From positions 1-12,047 of the forward strand of contig JAPHUN010000243.1 of the NCBI GenBank assembly GCA_026193435.1: a stretch of DNA of 12,047 nucleotides. The letters run 5' to 3'. Numbering within the stretch: position 1 is the stretch's first letter; the number at the start of each line of letters is the position of its first letter. Below the pieces are notes generated by a model. It worked only from the letters and a program-made list of their open reading frames with translations. It ran no database searches and was not told the origin of the DNA. The position numbers and the translations under genes are program-made. The DNA comes from Chlorobium sp. (GTDB lineage Bacteria; Bacteroidota; Chlorobiia; Chlorobiales; Chlorobiaceae). Below are positions 1-7,719 of this stretch, one piece after another.

Positions 1-480
1 ACTTCTGAGCTTCAGGGCTTTCGTGAAGCGTATTGCAGCGAAAACAATCGGGACGTCCCGTTCCGAAGCAAGGCGAAGTGTTCCATACTTCAAGGTCTGA
101 GAAGGTCCTCGAGGCCCGTCGGGAGTGATGGCAATGATGCCGTTTTTTTCCAGTCGGGCGATCATCGATTTTTTAACCTCACTACTTCCTTTTGAGCTTG
201 AGCCCCGGATCAGGCTGAACCCGAGCTTTGCAAGAACGTGAGAAAGGAGTTCCCCGTCTTTTGATTGGCTGACGACCGCATGGACATTTTTGTCAGGAAA
301 TATTTTTTTTGCAAGCAGCCAGCCGTACATCATTTTACCGTGCCAGAAAGCATAGATAATCTTTCCCGCATGATGGTCCGGCTGCAGTTCAGGGTTGGTG
401 AACGTGGCTCTGAGTGTTGAAAACAGCACCTTCAGTACCGCAGGCAGCAGAAGAATTCCGAGGTTGTGCAGTATGGGCAT
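1..480 (-). CDS. DUF374 lysophospholipid acyltransferase-like protein (3' end cut by window)
   Basis: The first 160 residues of a protein that runs off the left edge. Family knowledge: DUF374 proteins are relatives of the lysophospholipid/lipid A acyltransferases and are thought to transfer acyl chains at the inner membrane; the exact substrate is not established. Seen in the sequence: a hydrophobic N-terminus (about residues 7-20), then FWHGKMM (45-51) carrying the conserved His, SQSKDGELL followed by the RGSSSKG stretch, and TPDGPRGP, the usual order of blocks in this family. The chosen start is ATG at 480-478. An in-frame TTG at 516-514 lies 12 bases after an AGGAG sequence and would add 12 residues, so the start is not certain. 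The gene is divergent from purD across 224 bases. The family call is firm; the substrate is unknown. Confidence 0.85.
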   Translation of the reverse strand, partial: MPILHNLGILLLPAVLKVLFSTLRATFTNPELQPDHHAGKIIYAFWHGKMMYGWLLAKKIFPDKNVHAVVSQSKDGELLSHVLAKLGFSLIRGSSSKGSSEVKKSMIARLEKNGIIAITPDGPRGPSQTLKYGTLRLASERDVPIVFAAIRFTKALKLRS

Positions 481-526
481 GTTCAGGTGAAAATGTTTTC
501 GGTTCGTTACGACCAAACGCCGTCAG

Positions 527-591
527 TTCTCCTGAAAGCTTAACAGCTTGTTGCGTCTGATTTCAGGAGGGGATTTTTTTATTTTTTTTTT
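527..591 (+). terminator. Hairpin followed by T-tract (intrinsic-terminator-like)
   Basis: CTCCTGAAA (529-537) pairs with TTTCAGGAG (561-569), a perfect 9-bp stem extendable by two G-T pairs. The 23-base loop holds a small inner hairpin (AACA/TGTT, 542-552). On the plus strand the stem is followed by GGA, seven T, one A and ten T. This is the form of a rho-independent terminator, but no plus-strand gene precedes it here. It could stop transcripts running antisense to the acyltransferase gene, end a short RNA, or act on the minus strand as a leader hairpin that hides an AGGAG. Structure is seen; role is inferred. Confidence 0.5.
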
Positions 592-602
592 ACACTACCT
601 GC

Positions 603-612
603 ATTATATACT
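603..612. promoter_or_regulatory. Facing -10-like elements between acyltransferase gene and purD
   Basis: On the minus strand 608-603 reads TATAAT, a perfect -10 box; the best upstream -35 at about 18 bases is weak (TCTTCA). On the plus strand 607-612 reads TATACT, and 609-616 reads TACTTTTG, which fits the TAnnTTTG -7 motif known from Bacteroidetes. No good -35 is present on the plus side because the T-tract lies there. A shared divergent promoter is plausible but unproven. Confidence 0.3.
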
Positions 613-704
613 TTTGTCGTATGTAATGAAGAGATAATGTAACACTACCGGTTTACAGGGACAATCAGGAATCCATGCAAGCCGGTCATGCTTGACAATT
701 TACT

Positions 705-1985
705 ATGAAGGTACTGATAATCGGCAGCGGAGCGAGGGAACATGCCCTGGCCATGGCAGTGGCGCGCAGCGTGAAGGTTTCGCACGTGTATGTGGCTCCT
801 GGAAACGGAGGGACGGCAATGATGGGGGGAAAGGTGGAAAACGCTGCCATCAAGGCTACGGATATCCAGGCCCTGTTTGCGTTCGCCGAAAAAAAGGGCG
901 TTGACTTGACGGTTGTCGGCCCGGAGCAGTCGCTTGAATCAGGTGCTGTAGATCTTTTCAGGGGCTCGGGCAAGATGATTGTCGGCCCGCTCAAAGATGC
1001 CGCGCAGCTTGAGACAAGCAAGGTTTTTGCAAAGGATTTTATGAAGCGTTACGATATACCGACTGCTTCCTATAGTGTGTTCAGTGATTATGACTCTGCA
1101 AGAGCCTTTCTTGAAAACACCACTGTATTTCCCCAGGTGATCAAAGCAAGCGGCCTTGCTGCCGGAAAAGGTGTGATCGTGGCTGAAAATCGTGATCAGG
1201 CCATGCAGGCAATTGAAGATCTTTTCAGAAAAAGAATTTTCGGGGGGGCGGCTGACGAGGTAGTCATCGAATCTTTTCTCAAGGGAGAGGAAGCGAGCGT
1301 TTTTGTGCTGACCGATGGGAAGGAGTATCGTTTTTTCCTTCCATCTCAGGACCACAAGCGCATTGGTGACGGGGATACCGGAAAAAATACCGGTGGCATG
1401 GGAGCGTATGCTCCGGCACCGCTGGTTTCCGGGGAAGTACTGAAGAAGGTTGAGGAGCGTATTGTCCTGCCGACCCTTGAGGGGATGCGAAAGGAGGGAG
1501 TACCCTATACCGGATTTTTATATATCGGTCTCATGATAGACAAGGGAGAGCCGTTCGTTGTTGAATTCAACGTTCGCCTTGGTGATCCTGAAGCCCAGGT
1601 TGTCCTGCCGCTCCTGCAGACCGATCTTGTCGAGGCTTTGGAGGCGAGTCTGAACGGTACACTCGGCGAGGTGCCTTTCGAGATGAAAGCGCAGTCAGCC
1701 ACAACCGTTGTTCTGGCATCGAGGGGCTATCCGGACAGCTATGAGAAAGGGAAGCTGATTACGATCGACCCGAAACTTGAAGCGCTTGATCAGGTGATGC
1801 TTTTTCATGCAGGAACAGCATATGTCGATGGGCAGTTGACCACTTCAGGAGGAAGGGTTCTTTCGCTTACCGCTCTGGCGCCAACCCTGAAGGAAAGTAT
1901 CGATCTGGTTTACAGTGCGGTTGGCTTTGTGCATTTTGAGGGCAGGTATTGCCGTAGTGATATCGGTGCTAAAGCAGTTTCTTGA
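705..1985 (+). CDS. purD: Phosphoribosylamine-glycine ligase (GAR synthetase)
   Basis: Joins 5-phosphoribosylamine and glycine with ATP to make glycinamide ribonucleotide, the second step of purine synthesis, in the cytoplasm. The 426 residues match the usual family length. Seen: the N-terminal IGSGAREHALA nucleotide-binding start, VAPGNGG, GPEQSLESGAVDLFRG, and the ATP-grasp part with VIKASGLAAGKGV, SQDHKRIGDGDTGKNTGGMGAY and the metal-binding VVEFNVRLGDPEAQ, followed by the C-terminal domain. The start is fixed at ATG 705 because an in-frame stop (TGA, 693-695) lies just upstream and the conserved motif begins within the first residues. No clear Shine-Dalgarno is visible. It is first of four same-strand genes; the next begins 16 bases after its stop, so co-transcription is likely. 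No sign of damage. Confidence 0.96.
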   Translation: MKVLIIGSGAREHALAMAVARSVKVSHVYVAPGNGGTAMMGGKVENAAIKATDIQALFAFAEKKGVDLTVVGPEQSLESGAVDLFRGSGKMIVGPLKDAAQLETSKVFAKDFMKRYDIPTASYSVFSDYDSARAFLENTTVFPQVIKASGLAAGKGVIVAENRDQAMQAIEDLFRKRIFGGAADEVVIESFLKGEEASVFVLTDGKEYRFFLPSQDHKRIGDGDTGKNTGGMGAYAPAPLVSGEVLKKVEERIVLPTLEGMRKEGVPYTGFLYIGLMIDKGEPFVVEFNVRLGDPEAQVVLPLLQTDLVEALEASLNGTLGEVPFEMKAQSATTVVLASRGYPDSYEKGKLITIDPKLEALDQVMLFHAGTAYVDGQLTTSGGRVLSLTALAPTLKESIDLVYSAVGFVHFEGRYCRSDIGAKAVS

Positions 1986-2001
1986 CCTATTTTGTAAACC
2001 T

Positions 2002-2433
2002 ATGCAGTTACTTCGCCGTCAATTCGAAATAATTCAGGAGCATGCCTTGCGGGAGAATCCCTATGAGTGTTGCGGTCTGCTTGCGGGCAGGAGACAACAG
2101 AATCCTCATGGGGAGTATGAGAATGTGGTCTATGAGGTGGCGCCATGCAGTAATGTTCTGTATAGCGGCAGGGAACACGGGTTTGAGATTTCCTTTTCGG
2201 AATATATCGATATTGAACGGGAAGCCAGGGACCTCGGGTATGATATTGTGGGTTCCTATCATTCCCATATCAATTCGAAGGCGATTCCATCAATAAATGA
2301 TGTTGATTTTGCCAGACCGGGTCATTCAATGGTCATCATCTCCATTCAGAATATGCGGCCGTCGGGAGTGACAGCATGGTATCGTCGGGAAGCTGAAGGA
2401 TTTCATCAGGAAGCTATTCGGGTTATCGAGTAA
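2002..2433 (+). CDS. Stand-alone JAMM/MPN (Mov34/PAD-1 type) zinc metalloprotease
   Basis: A 143-residue single-domain protein of the bacterial JAB/JAMM family (M67). The complete zinc-protease signature is visible: Glu22 in YECCGLLAG, then His87-x-His89, seven residues, Ser97, two residues, Asp100. An active isopeptidase or peptidase is therefore expected. Known relatives trim the C-terminus of small sulfur-carrier proteins of the ThiS/MoaD type or cleave ubiquitin-like conjugates; no such partner gene is visible here, so the substrate is unknown. The start is ATG 2002, placing the GLLAG block at the usual distance from the N-terminus; a longer frame back to 1915 would overlap purD and adds non-family sequence. 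It sits 16 bases after purD and 83 before carB, probably in the same transcript. Confidence 0.85.
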   Translation: MQLLRRQFEIIQEHALRENPYECCGLLAGRRQQNPHGEYENVVYEVAPCSNVLYSGREHGFEISFSEYIDIEREARDLGYDIVGSYHSHINSKAIPSINDVDFARPGHSMVIISIQNMRPSGVTAWYRREAEGFHQEAIRVIE

Positions 2434-2516
2434 TAACGAATCACCGGTAACATCATCCCGTTGAATTTTGTACATTACCTTCGTTTATCGTTTTAAAAGT
2501 GTAAAACCGGAAAAAA

Positions 2517-4004
2517 GTGCCAAAAAGGGAAGACCTCAAGTCAATATTAGTGATAGGTGCCGGTCCGATTGTTATCGGTCAGGCATGTGAGTTTGATTAT
2601 TCCGGGACTCAGGCGTGTCGTGCCCTGAAAGAAGAGGGTTACAGGGTTGTTCTTGTGAACAGCAATCCCGCGACCATCATGACGGATATAGAATTTGCTG
2701 ACAGCACCTATATCGAGCCCATTACCCCTGAATATGTCCAGAAGATAATCGAGAAGGAAAAGCCGGACGCCCTGTTGCCGACCATGGGGGGGCAGACCGC
2801 CTTGAATACTGCGGTAAGCCTTGCTGAAAGCGGTGTGCTCGAACGGAACGGTGTTGAGCTTATCGGCGCGAAGCTGAGAGCTATAAGAAAAGCTGAAAAC
2901 CGGGAGTTCTTCAGTGATGCGATGAAGAAACTCGGCCTCGATATGGCAAAAGGTTTTTTTGTGAGAAATGAAAAGGAAGCCAAGGAAGCTCTCGAAGAAA
3001 TAGGGCTTCCCATTGTTATCCGTCCTTCATTTACGCTTGGCGGAACCGGCGGGGGTTTTGCGGAAAGCAAGTCGGACTACTATGACGTTGTCAGGCGGGG
3101 CATCGCTGAAAGTCCTATCGGAGAAGTCCTTGTTGAAGAGTGCCTCATTGGATGGAAAGAGTTTGAACTTGAGGTTATCCGTGATCTTGCCGACAACGTC
3201 ATTATTGTCTGTTCGATAGAAAATGTCGATCCGATGGGGGTTCATACCGGTGACAGTATCACTGTCGCTCCTGCCCAGACCCTTTCCGATCGTCAGTATC
3301 AGTTGCTGAGAGACGCTTCGATAAGAATCATACGCGAGATTGGGGTGGAAACCGGGGGCAGCAACATTCAGTTTGCCATAAATCCTGAAGACGGCAGAAT
3401 TGTGGTTATTGAAATGAACCCCCGTGTGTCGCGAAGCTCGGCGCTTGCCTCCAAGGCTACCGGTTTTCCTATCGCCAAGGTGGCGGCTAAACTTGCGGTC
3501 GGCTACAGGCTCGATGAAATACAGAACGATATCACCAAATCAACTCCTGCAAGTTTTGAGCCTGTTATTGATTACTGTGTCGTAAAAATACCAAGGTGGG
3601 ATTTCGAAAAGTTTAAAAACGTTGACTCGAAGCTTGGTGTTCAGATGAAGTCAGTAGGCGAGGTCATGGCCTTTGGGCGAAACTTTCGGGAAGCGCTTCA
3701 GAAGTCCCTGCGCGGGCTTGAGATTGGACGGGCCGGTCTCGGCAGTGACGGAAAGGATATTATGAACGTCATCGATATGACGCAGCAGCAGAGGACTTTT
3801 GCCAAGGAGGACCTGCTGGAAAAGATCAAGGTTCCGAAGGCTGACCGGATATTTTATCTTCGCTACGCCTTTCAGGCAGGGGCGACCATAGAGGAGGTTC
3901 ATCAATCGACCGGTATCGACCCCTGGTTTCTGGACAATGTCCGGCAGATCGTTGATTTCGAGAATGAACTGAGAGATATCGCAGACGCTTCGTCATCTTC
4001 GTGA
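2517..4004 (+). CDS. carB: Carbamoyl-phosphate synthase large subunit, N-terminal half (split CarB)
   Basis: Makes carboxyphosphate from bicarbonate and ATP and forms carbamate with glutamine-derived ammonia, the first half of carbamoyl phosphate synthesis for pyrimidines and arginine. The 495 residues cover only the first ATP-grasp unit and part of the oligomerisation domain; full-length CarB is about 1,070. Seen: [74 protein letters not shown] and [17 protein letters not shown]. The frame ends soon after IDPWFLDNV, and trpC begins 1 base later, so no second half lies here; it must be a separate gene, as in Methanocaldococcus and Aquifex (carB1/carB2). The start is GTG 2517, matching the family MPKR N-terminus, with only a weak GGA upstream. 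Motifs look intact, so this is a split gene rather than a pseudogene. Confidence 0.92.
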   Translation: MPKREDLKSILVIGAGPIVIGQACEFDYSGTQACRALKEEGYRVVLVNSNPATIMTDIEFADSTYIEPITPEYVQKIIEKEKPDALLPTMGGQTALNTAVSLAESGVLERNGVELIGAKLRAIRKAENREFFSDAMKKLGLDMAKGFFVRNEKEAKEALEEIGLPIVIRPSFTLGGTGGGFAESKSDYYDVVRRGIAESPIGEVLVEECLIGWKEFELEVIRDLADNVIIVCSIENVDPMGVHTGDSITVAPAQTLSDRQYQLLRDASIRIIREIGVETGGSNIQFAINPEDGRIVVIEMNPRVSRSSALASKATGFPIAKVAAKLAVGYRLDEIQNDITKSTPASFEPVIDYCVVKIPRWDFEKFKNVDSKLGVQMKSVGEVMAFGRNFREALQKSLRGLEIGRAGLGSDGKDIMNVIDMTQQQRTFAKEDLLEKIKVPKADRIFYLRYAFQAGATIEEVHQSTGIDPWFLDNVRQIVDFENELRDIADASSSS

Positions 4005-4005
4005 C

Positions 4006-4782
4006 ATGACTACCTATCTGACAAAAATACTCGACTACAAGTCTTCCGAGGTAGATCAGCTTAAACAGCAGGATCCTGCATCCCGGTACCGTGACGCAGC
4101 GCCGGATCTGATGCCGACAAGAGATTTTGCCGGAGCCTTGAAAAATGATCAGGGTACTGTAAAGCTTATCGCGGAAGTAAAAAAAGCCTCTCCGTCAAGA
4201 GGGGTTATGGTGGAGGATTTCAATCCGCTTGACATTGCGCGTCGTTATGCAAGGATAGGGGCTTCCGCGTTTTCCGTTCTTACCGACAGGCATTTTTTTC
4301 AGGGTTCTAATCAATACCTGCAGCAGGTGAGTGCTTCTTTTGATCTTCCTGTGTTACGCAAGGATTTTATTATCGATGAATCACAGATATACGAAGCCCG
4401 CCTGATAGGTGCCGATGCTATCCTGCTTATAGTCACAGCGCTTGATGCTTTCCGGCTCAAAGACTATTTGCAGCTTGCAGCCGGAATTGGTTTAGACGTT
4501 CTTGTTGAAGTGCATGACAGGTCTGAACTGGATTGTGCCCTGGACGCGGGAGCGACAGTTGTCGGTGTCAATAACCGGAACCTGAAGGACTTCAGCGTTT
4601 CGCTCGATACCTCGCTTCTTCTCAGGCCAGCAATACCCGATGACGTGATCTCGGTTGCGGAAAGCGGCTTGAAAAAGATTTCCGATGTATCCCTGATGCA
4701 GGACGCGTCGTTTGACGCTGTCCTGATCGGAGAAGGGTTGCTGAGCCCTGAACTGCAGCAGTTTACCTGGACGCGGACTTGA
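4006..4782 (+). CDS. trpC: Indole-3-glycerol phosphate synthase
   Basis: Closes the ring of the anthranilate-derived carboxyphenylamino sugar phosphate to give indole-3-glycerol phosphate in tryptophan synthesis; a cytoplasmic TIM barrel. The 258 residues are the normal monofunctional length. Seen: [12 protein letters not shown] with Glu57 and Lys59, LRKDFIID with catalytic Lys119, LVEVHD with Glu168, VNNRNL with Asn189, AESG, and the phosphate-binding end [10 protein letters not shown]. These correspond to the known active-site residues of the family. ATG 4006 follows the carB stop by one base, so translational coupling with carB is likely. No other trp gene is in the window, so trpC is outside a classical trp operon here. 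Its 3' end overlaps the convergent rpe gene by 20 bases. Confidence 0.96.
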   Translation: MTTYLTKILDYKSSEVDQLKQQDPASRYRDAAPDLMPTRDFAGALKNDQGTVKLIAEVKKASPSRGVMVEDFNPLDIARRYARIGASAFSVLTDRHFFQGSNQYLQQVSASFDLPVLRKDFIIDESQIYEARLIGADAILLIVTALDAFRLKDYLQLAAGIGLDVLVEVHDRSELDCALDAGATVVGVNNRNLKDFSVSLDTSLLLRPAIPDDVISVAESGLKKISDVSLMQDASFDAVLIGEGLLSPELQQFTWTRT

Positions 4783-5428
4783 TTTTTACCGCTGCTTCAG
4801 CCGGATTGTCCGCCTTGAAAAATGCCGTGCCGGCAATCAGCGCGTCTGCACCTGCTGAGACAAGATCCTGAGCGTTATCAACGGTCACTCCTCCGTCAAC
4901 AGCTAGTATCATTTCCGGATTCATTGCGTTACGCATTTCATCAAGCTTTCTGAGTTTATCAAAAGATGAAGAAATGAATTTCTGTCCACCGAACCCGGGA
5001 TTAACCGACATAAGCAGAACAAGATCGAGATCCGGGAGTATCGCCTCGAGTGTCGATACCGGTGTACCGGGATTGATCGATACTCCAGCTTTTGCTCCAA
5101 GGCTTTTGATGAGCTGAACACTTCTGTGCAGATGGGCGCAGGTTTCCTGATGAACGGTTATCTGATTGGATCCGGCTTGTATGAAGTCGGCAATGTAGGT
5201 ATCGGGATCGGAGATCATCAAATGCGTATCGATCACGAGGTTTGTGCATTGTGCGATGGCCTTTATGATAAAGGGGCCGAAAGTTATGTTGGGCACAAAA
5301 TGCCCGTCCATGACGTCACAGTGCAGCCAGTCTGCGCCGGCTTTTTCAGCCAGAGCAATGGATTCGGCAAGTTTTGTGAAGTCCGCAGAAAGAATGGATG
5401 GAGCGAGAAGCGTGTTTCCTGGTCGCAT
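4763..5428 (-). CDS. rpe: Ribulose-phosphate 3-epimerase
   Basis: Interconverts ribulose 5-phosphate and xylulose 5-phosphate in the pentose phosphate and Calvin-type pathways; a cytoplasmic TIM barrel metalloenzyme. At 221 residues it has family length. Seen: APSILSADF at the N-terminus, [17 protein letters not shown] giving metal/acid-base residues His36 and Asp38, DTHLMI with His69, [14 protein letters not shown] with Asp178, and the phosphate-binding AGTAFF near the end. All catalytic positions are present. ATG 5428 is the family start; no clear Shine-Dalgarno precedes it. It lies 72 bases beyond the Omp85 gene on the same strand with a possible -10 of its own. The last 20 bases overlap the end of trpC tail to tail, leaving no separate terminator between them. 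Confidence 0.95.
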   Translation of the reverse strand: MRPGNTLLAPSILSADFTKLAESIALAEKAGADWLHCDVMDGHFVPNITFGPFIIKAIAQCTNLVIDTHLMISDPDTYIADFIQAGSNQITVHQETCAHLHRSVQLIKSLGAKAGVSINPGTPVSTLEAILPDLDLVLLMSVNPGFGGQKFISSSFDKLRKLDEMRNAMNPEMILAVDGGVTVDNAQDLVSAGADALIAGTAFFKADNPAEAAVKIKSASR

Positions 5429-5448
5429 GATTGATTTTTACTTCGTGG

Positions 5449-5454
5449 ATTATA
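5449..5454 (-). promoter_or_regulatory. -10-like TATAAT upstream of rpe
   Basis: A perfect TATAAT on the minus strand, 20 bases before the rpe ATG and inside the 72-base gap after the Omp85 gene. No good -35 is seen at 16-18 bases, so this is a weak prediction that rpe has its own promoter. Confidence 0.3.
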
Positions 5455-5500
5455 GATGACACAACAGTGAAATAACGTACGTGATCTCTCCAGCAGGGAT

Positions 5501-7705
5501 TCAGAATGGGTCGCCGATTCCAAAATTGAAGGTGAAATCCCCTATGTTCCACCTTGAGATCTGCCAGGGATCGGTTTGTGAGGGATCATAGAGTTTATAA
5601 CCGAAATCGAACCTGAACGGGCCAATGGGAGAGCCGATTCGCAAACCGATTCCGGCATCCCAGGCGATGTCCCTGTAGAAGGATTGCAGGGTCAGACCAT
5701 ACGGACCGTTTCGATCCCATATGTTTCCAAGATCCGTAAAAAAGGCGATTCCTGAAGGTTGTCCGAAAAGTTTAAAGAATTTCAGACGATATTCCAGATT
5801 ACCCTCAATTTTAATATCCGCACCAAGGGTCCCTGCCGCCTCACTGCTGCTGCTTCCGGGGCCAAGCGTGTTGAAGAGCCAGCCTCTCATGCTGTTCGGC
5901 CCGCCTGCATAGAAACGGCGTTCCTCCGGTGTTTCCCCGGCTTTGCCGTATGGCGCCATTGCTCCGACAAACACTCTGCCGGCAAGCTGCTGCCCCTCAG
6001 CAATGTCTTTGGCAAAAGAGAACTGACCGCTTGCTTTAAAAAACTGGGAATACGGGGTGCCGAAAATCTGCGGATCATCATTTGTGAACCCTTCATAATC
6101 TCCGGTATCGATATATTCATCAAAAAGATAGGGCAGGGCTCCAACTGCTTCAACACTTGCATTCCAGGTATACACTGTCTTGCGGGACGGGTCGTTTCGG
6201 TTTGAATGAAAATACTGGAGGCGAATCGTCTGGTTGAGATTTGTCTGCAGCAGACTGTCCAGACTCTGGTCCACAGCTATGGCATCGGTTGGGTTAATGC
6301 CGATTCTGTCTGCAAGGTCGGTTTTGAAAAGCTCTTTAAAGCCGATAAGGGAATCTTTCTTGACCAGTTCCAGTTCGAAGAAATCCAGATTCAGTCGGGA
6401 TTTCTCGTTTATCCGGGTGTTATAGCTCAAGCGCAGCAGTGCTTTCTGATTATCGAGCAGAATCGGCAGACGGGAACGGGAATATTCAAGGGTACCCGCG
6501 TAACTGTCGCCCGGTTTTTTCAGATCCGGAACGAGAAGGTTCGATGAAATTGCAAGCTCATAAGGCCGATACTTTGAATAGAGGCTCTCATCGAGATTTT
6601 TCAGCAGTTCATTTGAGTTGCTGAGCTGCATGCCGAAATCTGTTTTTACTTTGAGGTTTTCAGCTCCCCCGAACAGATTTTTGTTTTCATATCGGACCGA
6701 TGTTCCTGTGAATAAACCGCCATAACGGTTGTCCACGAAAATTTTCGGTTCGATAAGGTGTTTTGGTTTTGGCTCGAGATGAATAGATGTGTAGAGTTTT
6801 CCCTGACGAACAGAATCGTTTCGAATGAAAATCGATGAGAACACATTTGTCGATCCGAAGTTCTGAATCGTTTTGCGTTCTAAAGACTTACGGGTCGTTA
6901 TGCCTGGGCGGAACGTTGTATAATTCGTGATGAGTTTGGTAGAAATATTCTGATTTCCGTACACGGCAATGTCAAGGCTGTCAATACGGGATGTACGCAG
7001 TTTTGACTTGGCGGGGTCATCGTTCGTGACAGGATCATGGACGACAATCTGCATCGGGCCGTATTCGAGGGATTCAGGGAACGAGACATTAACCAGTAAA
7101 CCGGCAAGCGCGTCAGTAGTGTCCACCTGAACACGGATGCTGTCTTCATGCATGAAGGTATATCCATACTCGTTAAAAAAGTTGATTGTTCGATCCCGCT
7201 CTTCTATGAGATGATCTACCGTAAAAATGGAGTCGCGTTTAAGACGGCTTTTTTGAAGGTATCTTGTTTTAAGGGAGTCGGCAATGACACTGAGCCCATC
7301 ATATCGTACAGAGTCGATACGTGCCGGTGAGTTTTCCTGAATGAGAATTTCAACAGAGACCCTGTTTTTCTCATCAACATCACTGACGGTCGCGTCCACA
7401 ACGGCCCGGAAGAAGCCTTTGTAACTATAGAGTTTTTTTATCAGTGCGATATCCCTTGAAAAAAAATCCGCGCTGAAAGGGTTTTTTTTGGATGTGGAAA
7501 TGACTGCAAGGATTTCTTCCTTGCTGAGAATCCGGTTTCCCGATATGGATATTTTTTTGACAATAATCTCGGTATCGGGCTCTGGATCACTCCTGCTTTG
7601 AGCGATGCACCATGAGGGTAAGAGAATAACCGCAAAGAAACAGGAAAGAATCAGAGCGGCTGTGCACACCCGGTTGATCTGTTTATGTAGATAGAGCTCA
7701 CGCGT
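5501..7705 (-). CDS. Omp85-family outer-membrane assembly protein (BamA/TamA-like)
   Basis: A POTRA plus beta-barrel protein of the BamA/TamA superfamily, expected in the outer membrane with POTRA domains in the periplasm, helping insert or export outer-membrane proteins. From GTG 7669 it has 722 residues: a secretion signal ending near CIAQS (no lipobox), about three POTRA-like repeats (roughly 34-110, 112-200, 225-300), then a long barrel with GGPNSMRGW (Arg595, the Omp85 loop-6 RGW/RGF motif) and a C-terminal Phe, as expected of the barrel signal. Three POTRAs fit TamA better than BamA (five). Start problem: GTG 7669 lacks a ribosome site and the signal peptide would lack positive charge. 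An AGGAG at 7719-7715 is followed 9 bases later by in-frame ACG 7705, giving 12 extra residues including MRELYLHKQINR. I extend to ACG; GTG 7669 is the conventional alternative. Confidence 0.85.
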   Translation of the reverse strand, partial: TRELYLHKQINRVCTAALILSCFFAVILLPSWCIAQSRSDPEPDTEIIVKKISISGNRILSKEEILAVISTSKKNPFSADFFSRDIALIKKLYSYKGFFRAVVDATVSDVDEKNRVSVEILIQENSPARIDSVRYDGLSVIADSLKTRYLQKSRLKRDSIFTVDHLIEERDRTINFFNEYGYTFMHEDSIRVQVDTTDALAGLLVNVSFPESLEYGPMQIVVHDPVTNDDPAKSKLRTSRIDSLDIAVYGNQNISTKLITNYTTFRPGITTRKSLERKTIQNFGSTNVFSSIFIRNDSVRQGKLYTSIHLEPKPKHLIEPKIFVDNRYGGLFTGTSVRYENKNLFGGAENLKVKTDFGMQLSNSNELLKNLDESLYSKYRPYELAISSNLLVPDLKKPGDSYAGTLEYSRSRLPILLDNQKALLRLSYNTRINEKSRLNLDFFELELVKKDSLIGFKELFKTDLADRIGINPTDAIAVDQSLDSLLQTNLNQTIRLQYFHSNRNDPSRKTVYTWNASVEAVGALPYLFDEYIDTGDYEGFTNDDPQIFGTPYSQFFKASGQFSFAKDIAEGQQLAGRVFVGAMAPYGKAGETPEERRFYAGGPNSMRGWLFNTLGPGSSSSEAAGTLGADIKIEGNLEYRLKFFKLFGQPSGIAFFTDLGNIWDRNGPYGLTLQSFYRDIAWDAGIGLRIGSPIGPFRFDFGYKLYDPSQTDPWQISRWNIGDFTFNFGIGDPF

Positions 7706-7714
7706 CTCGGTTTT

Positions 7715-7719
7715 CTCCT
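7715..7719 (-). promoter_or_regulatory. Strong Shine-Dalgarno of the Omp85 gene, overlapping upstream stop
   Basis: On the minus strand TAGGAG combines the TAG stop of the DUF2795 gene with an AGGAG ribosome site. No ATG, GTG or TTG in the Omp85 frame follows at a proper distance; the first such codon is GTG 7669, 45 bases away. ACG 7705 is 9 bases away. The overlap suggests coupled translation of the two genes. Confidence 0.6.

Noticed and set aside
1915..2001. Longer N-terminus for the JAMM protein, overlapping the purD end
   Set aside because: The added 29 residues are read out of conserved purD sequence in another frame and are not needed; the JAMM domain is complete from ATG 2002.
2434..2516. 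Promoter for carB in the 83-base gap (TTGAAT at 2461)
   Set aside because: The matching -10 at 17 bases (TTTATC) agrees in only half its positions and no Bacteroidetes-type element is properly spaced, so I did not call it.
3980..4010. Frameshift or premature stop truncating carB
   Set aside because: No CarB second-half sequence exists downstream in any frame; trpC begins at once with an intact N-terminus, so the gene is split rather than broken here.
5475..5482. Palindrome ACGTACGT between the Omp85 gene and rpe
   Set aside because: Eight bases with no loop and no T-tract; too short to call a terminator or operator.
5759..6205. 148-codon plus-strand frame opposite the Omp85 gene
   Set aside because: Antisense to the conserved barrel region and loop-6 motif; low-complexity translation without a ribosome site.
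7670..7717. Out-of-frame GTG in the Omp85 leader (GTGAGC, just after ACG) as the start
   Set aside because: That frame reaches a stop after about 16 codons and does not join the Omp85 frame.
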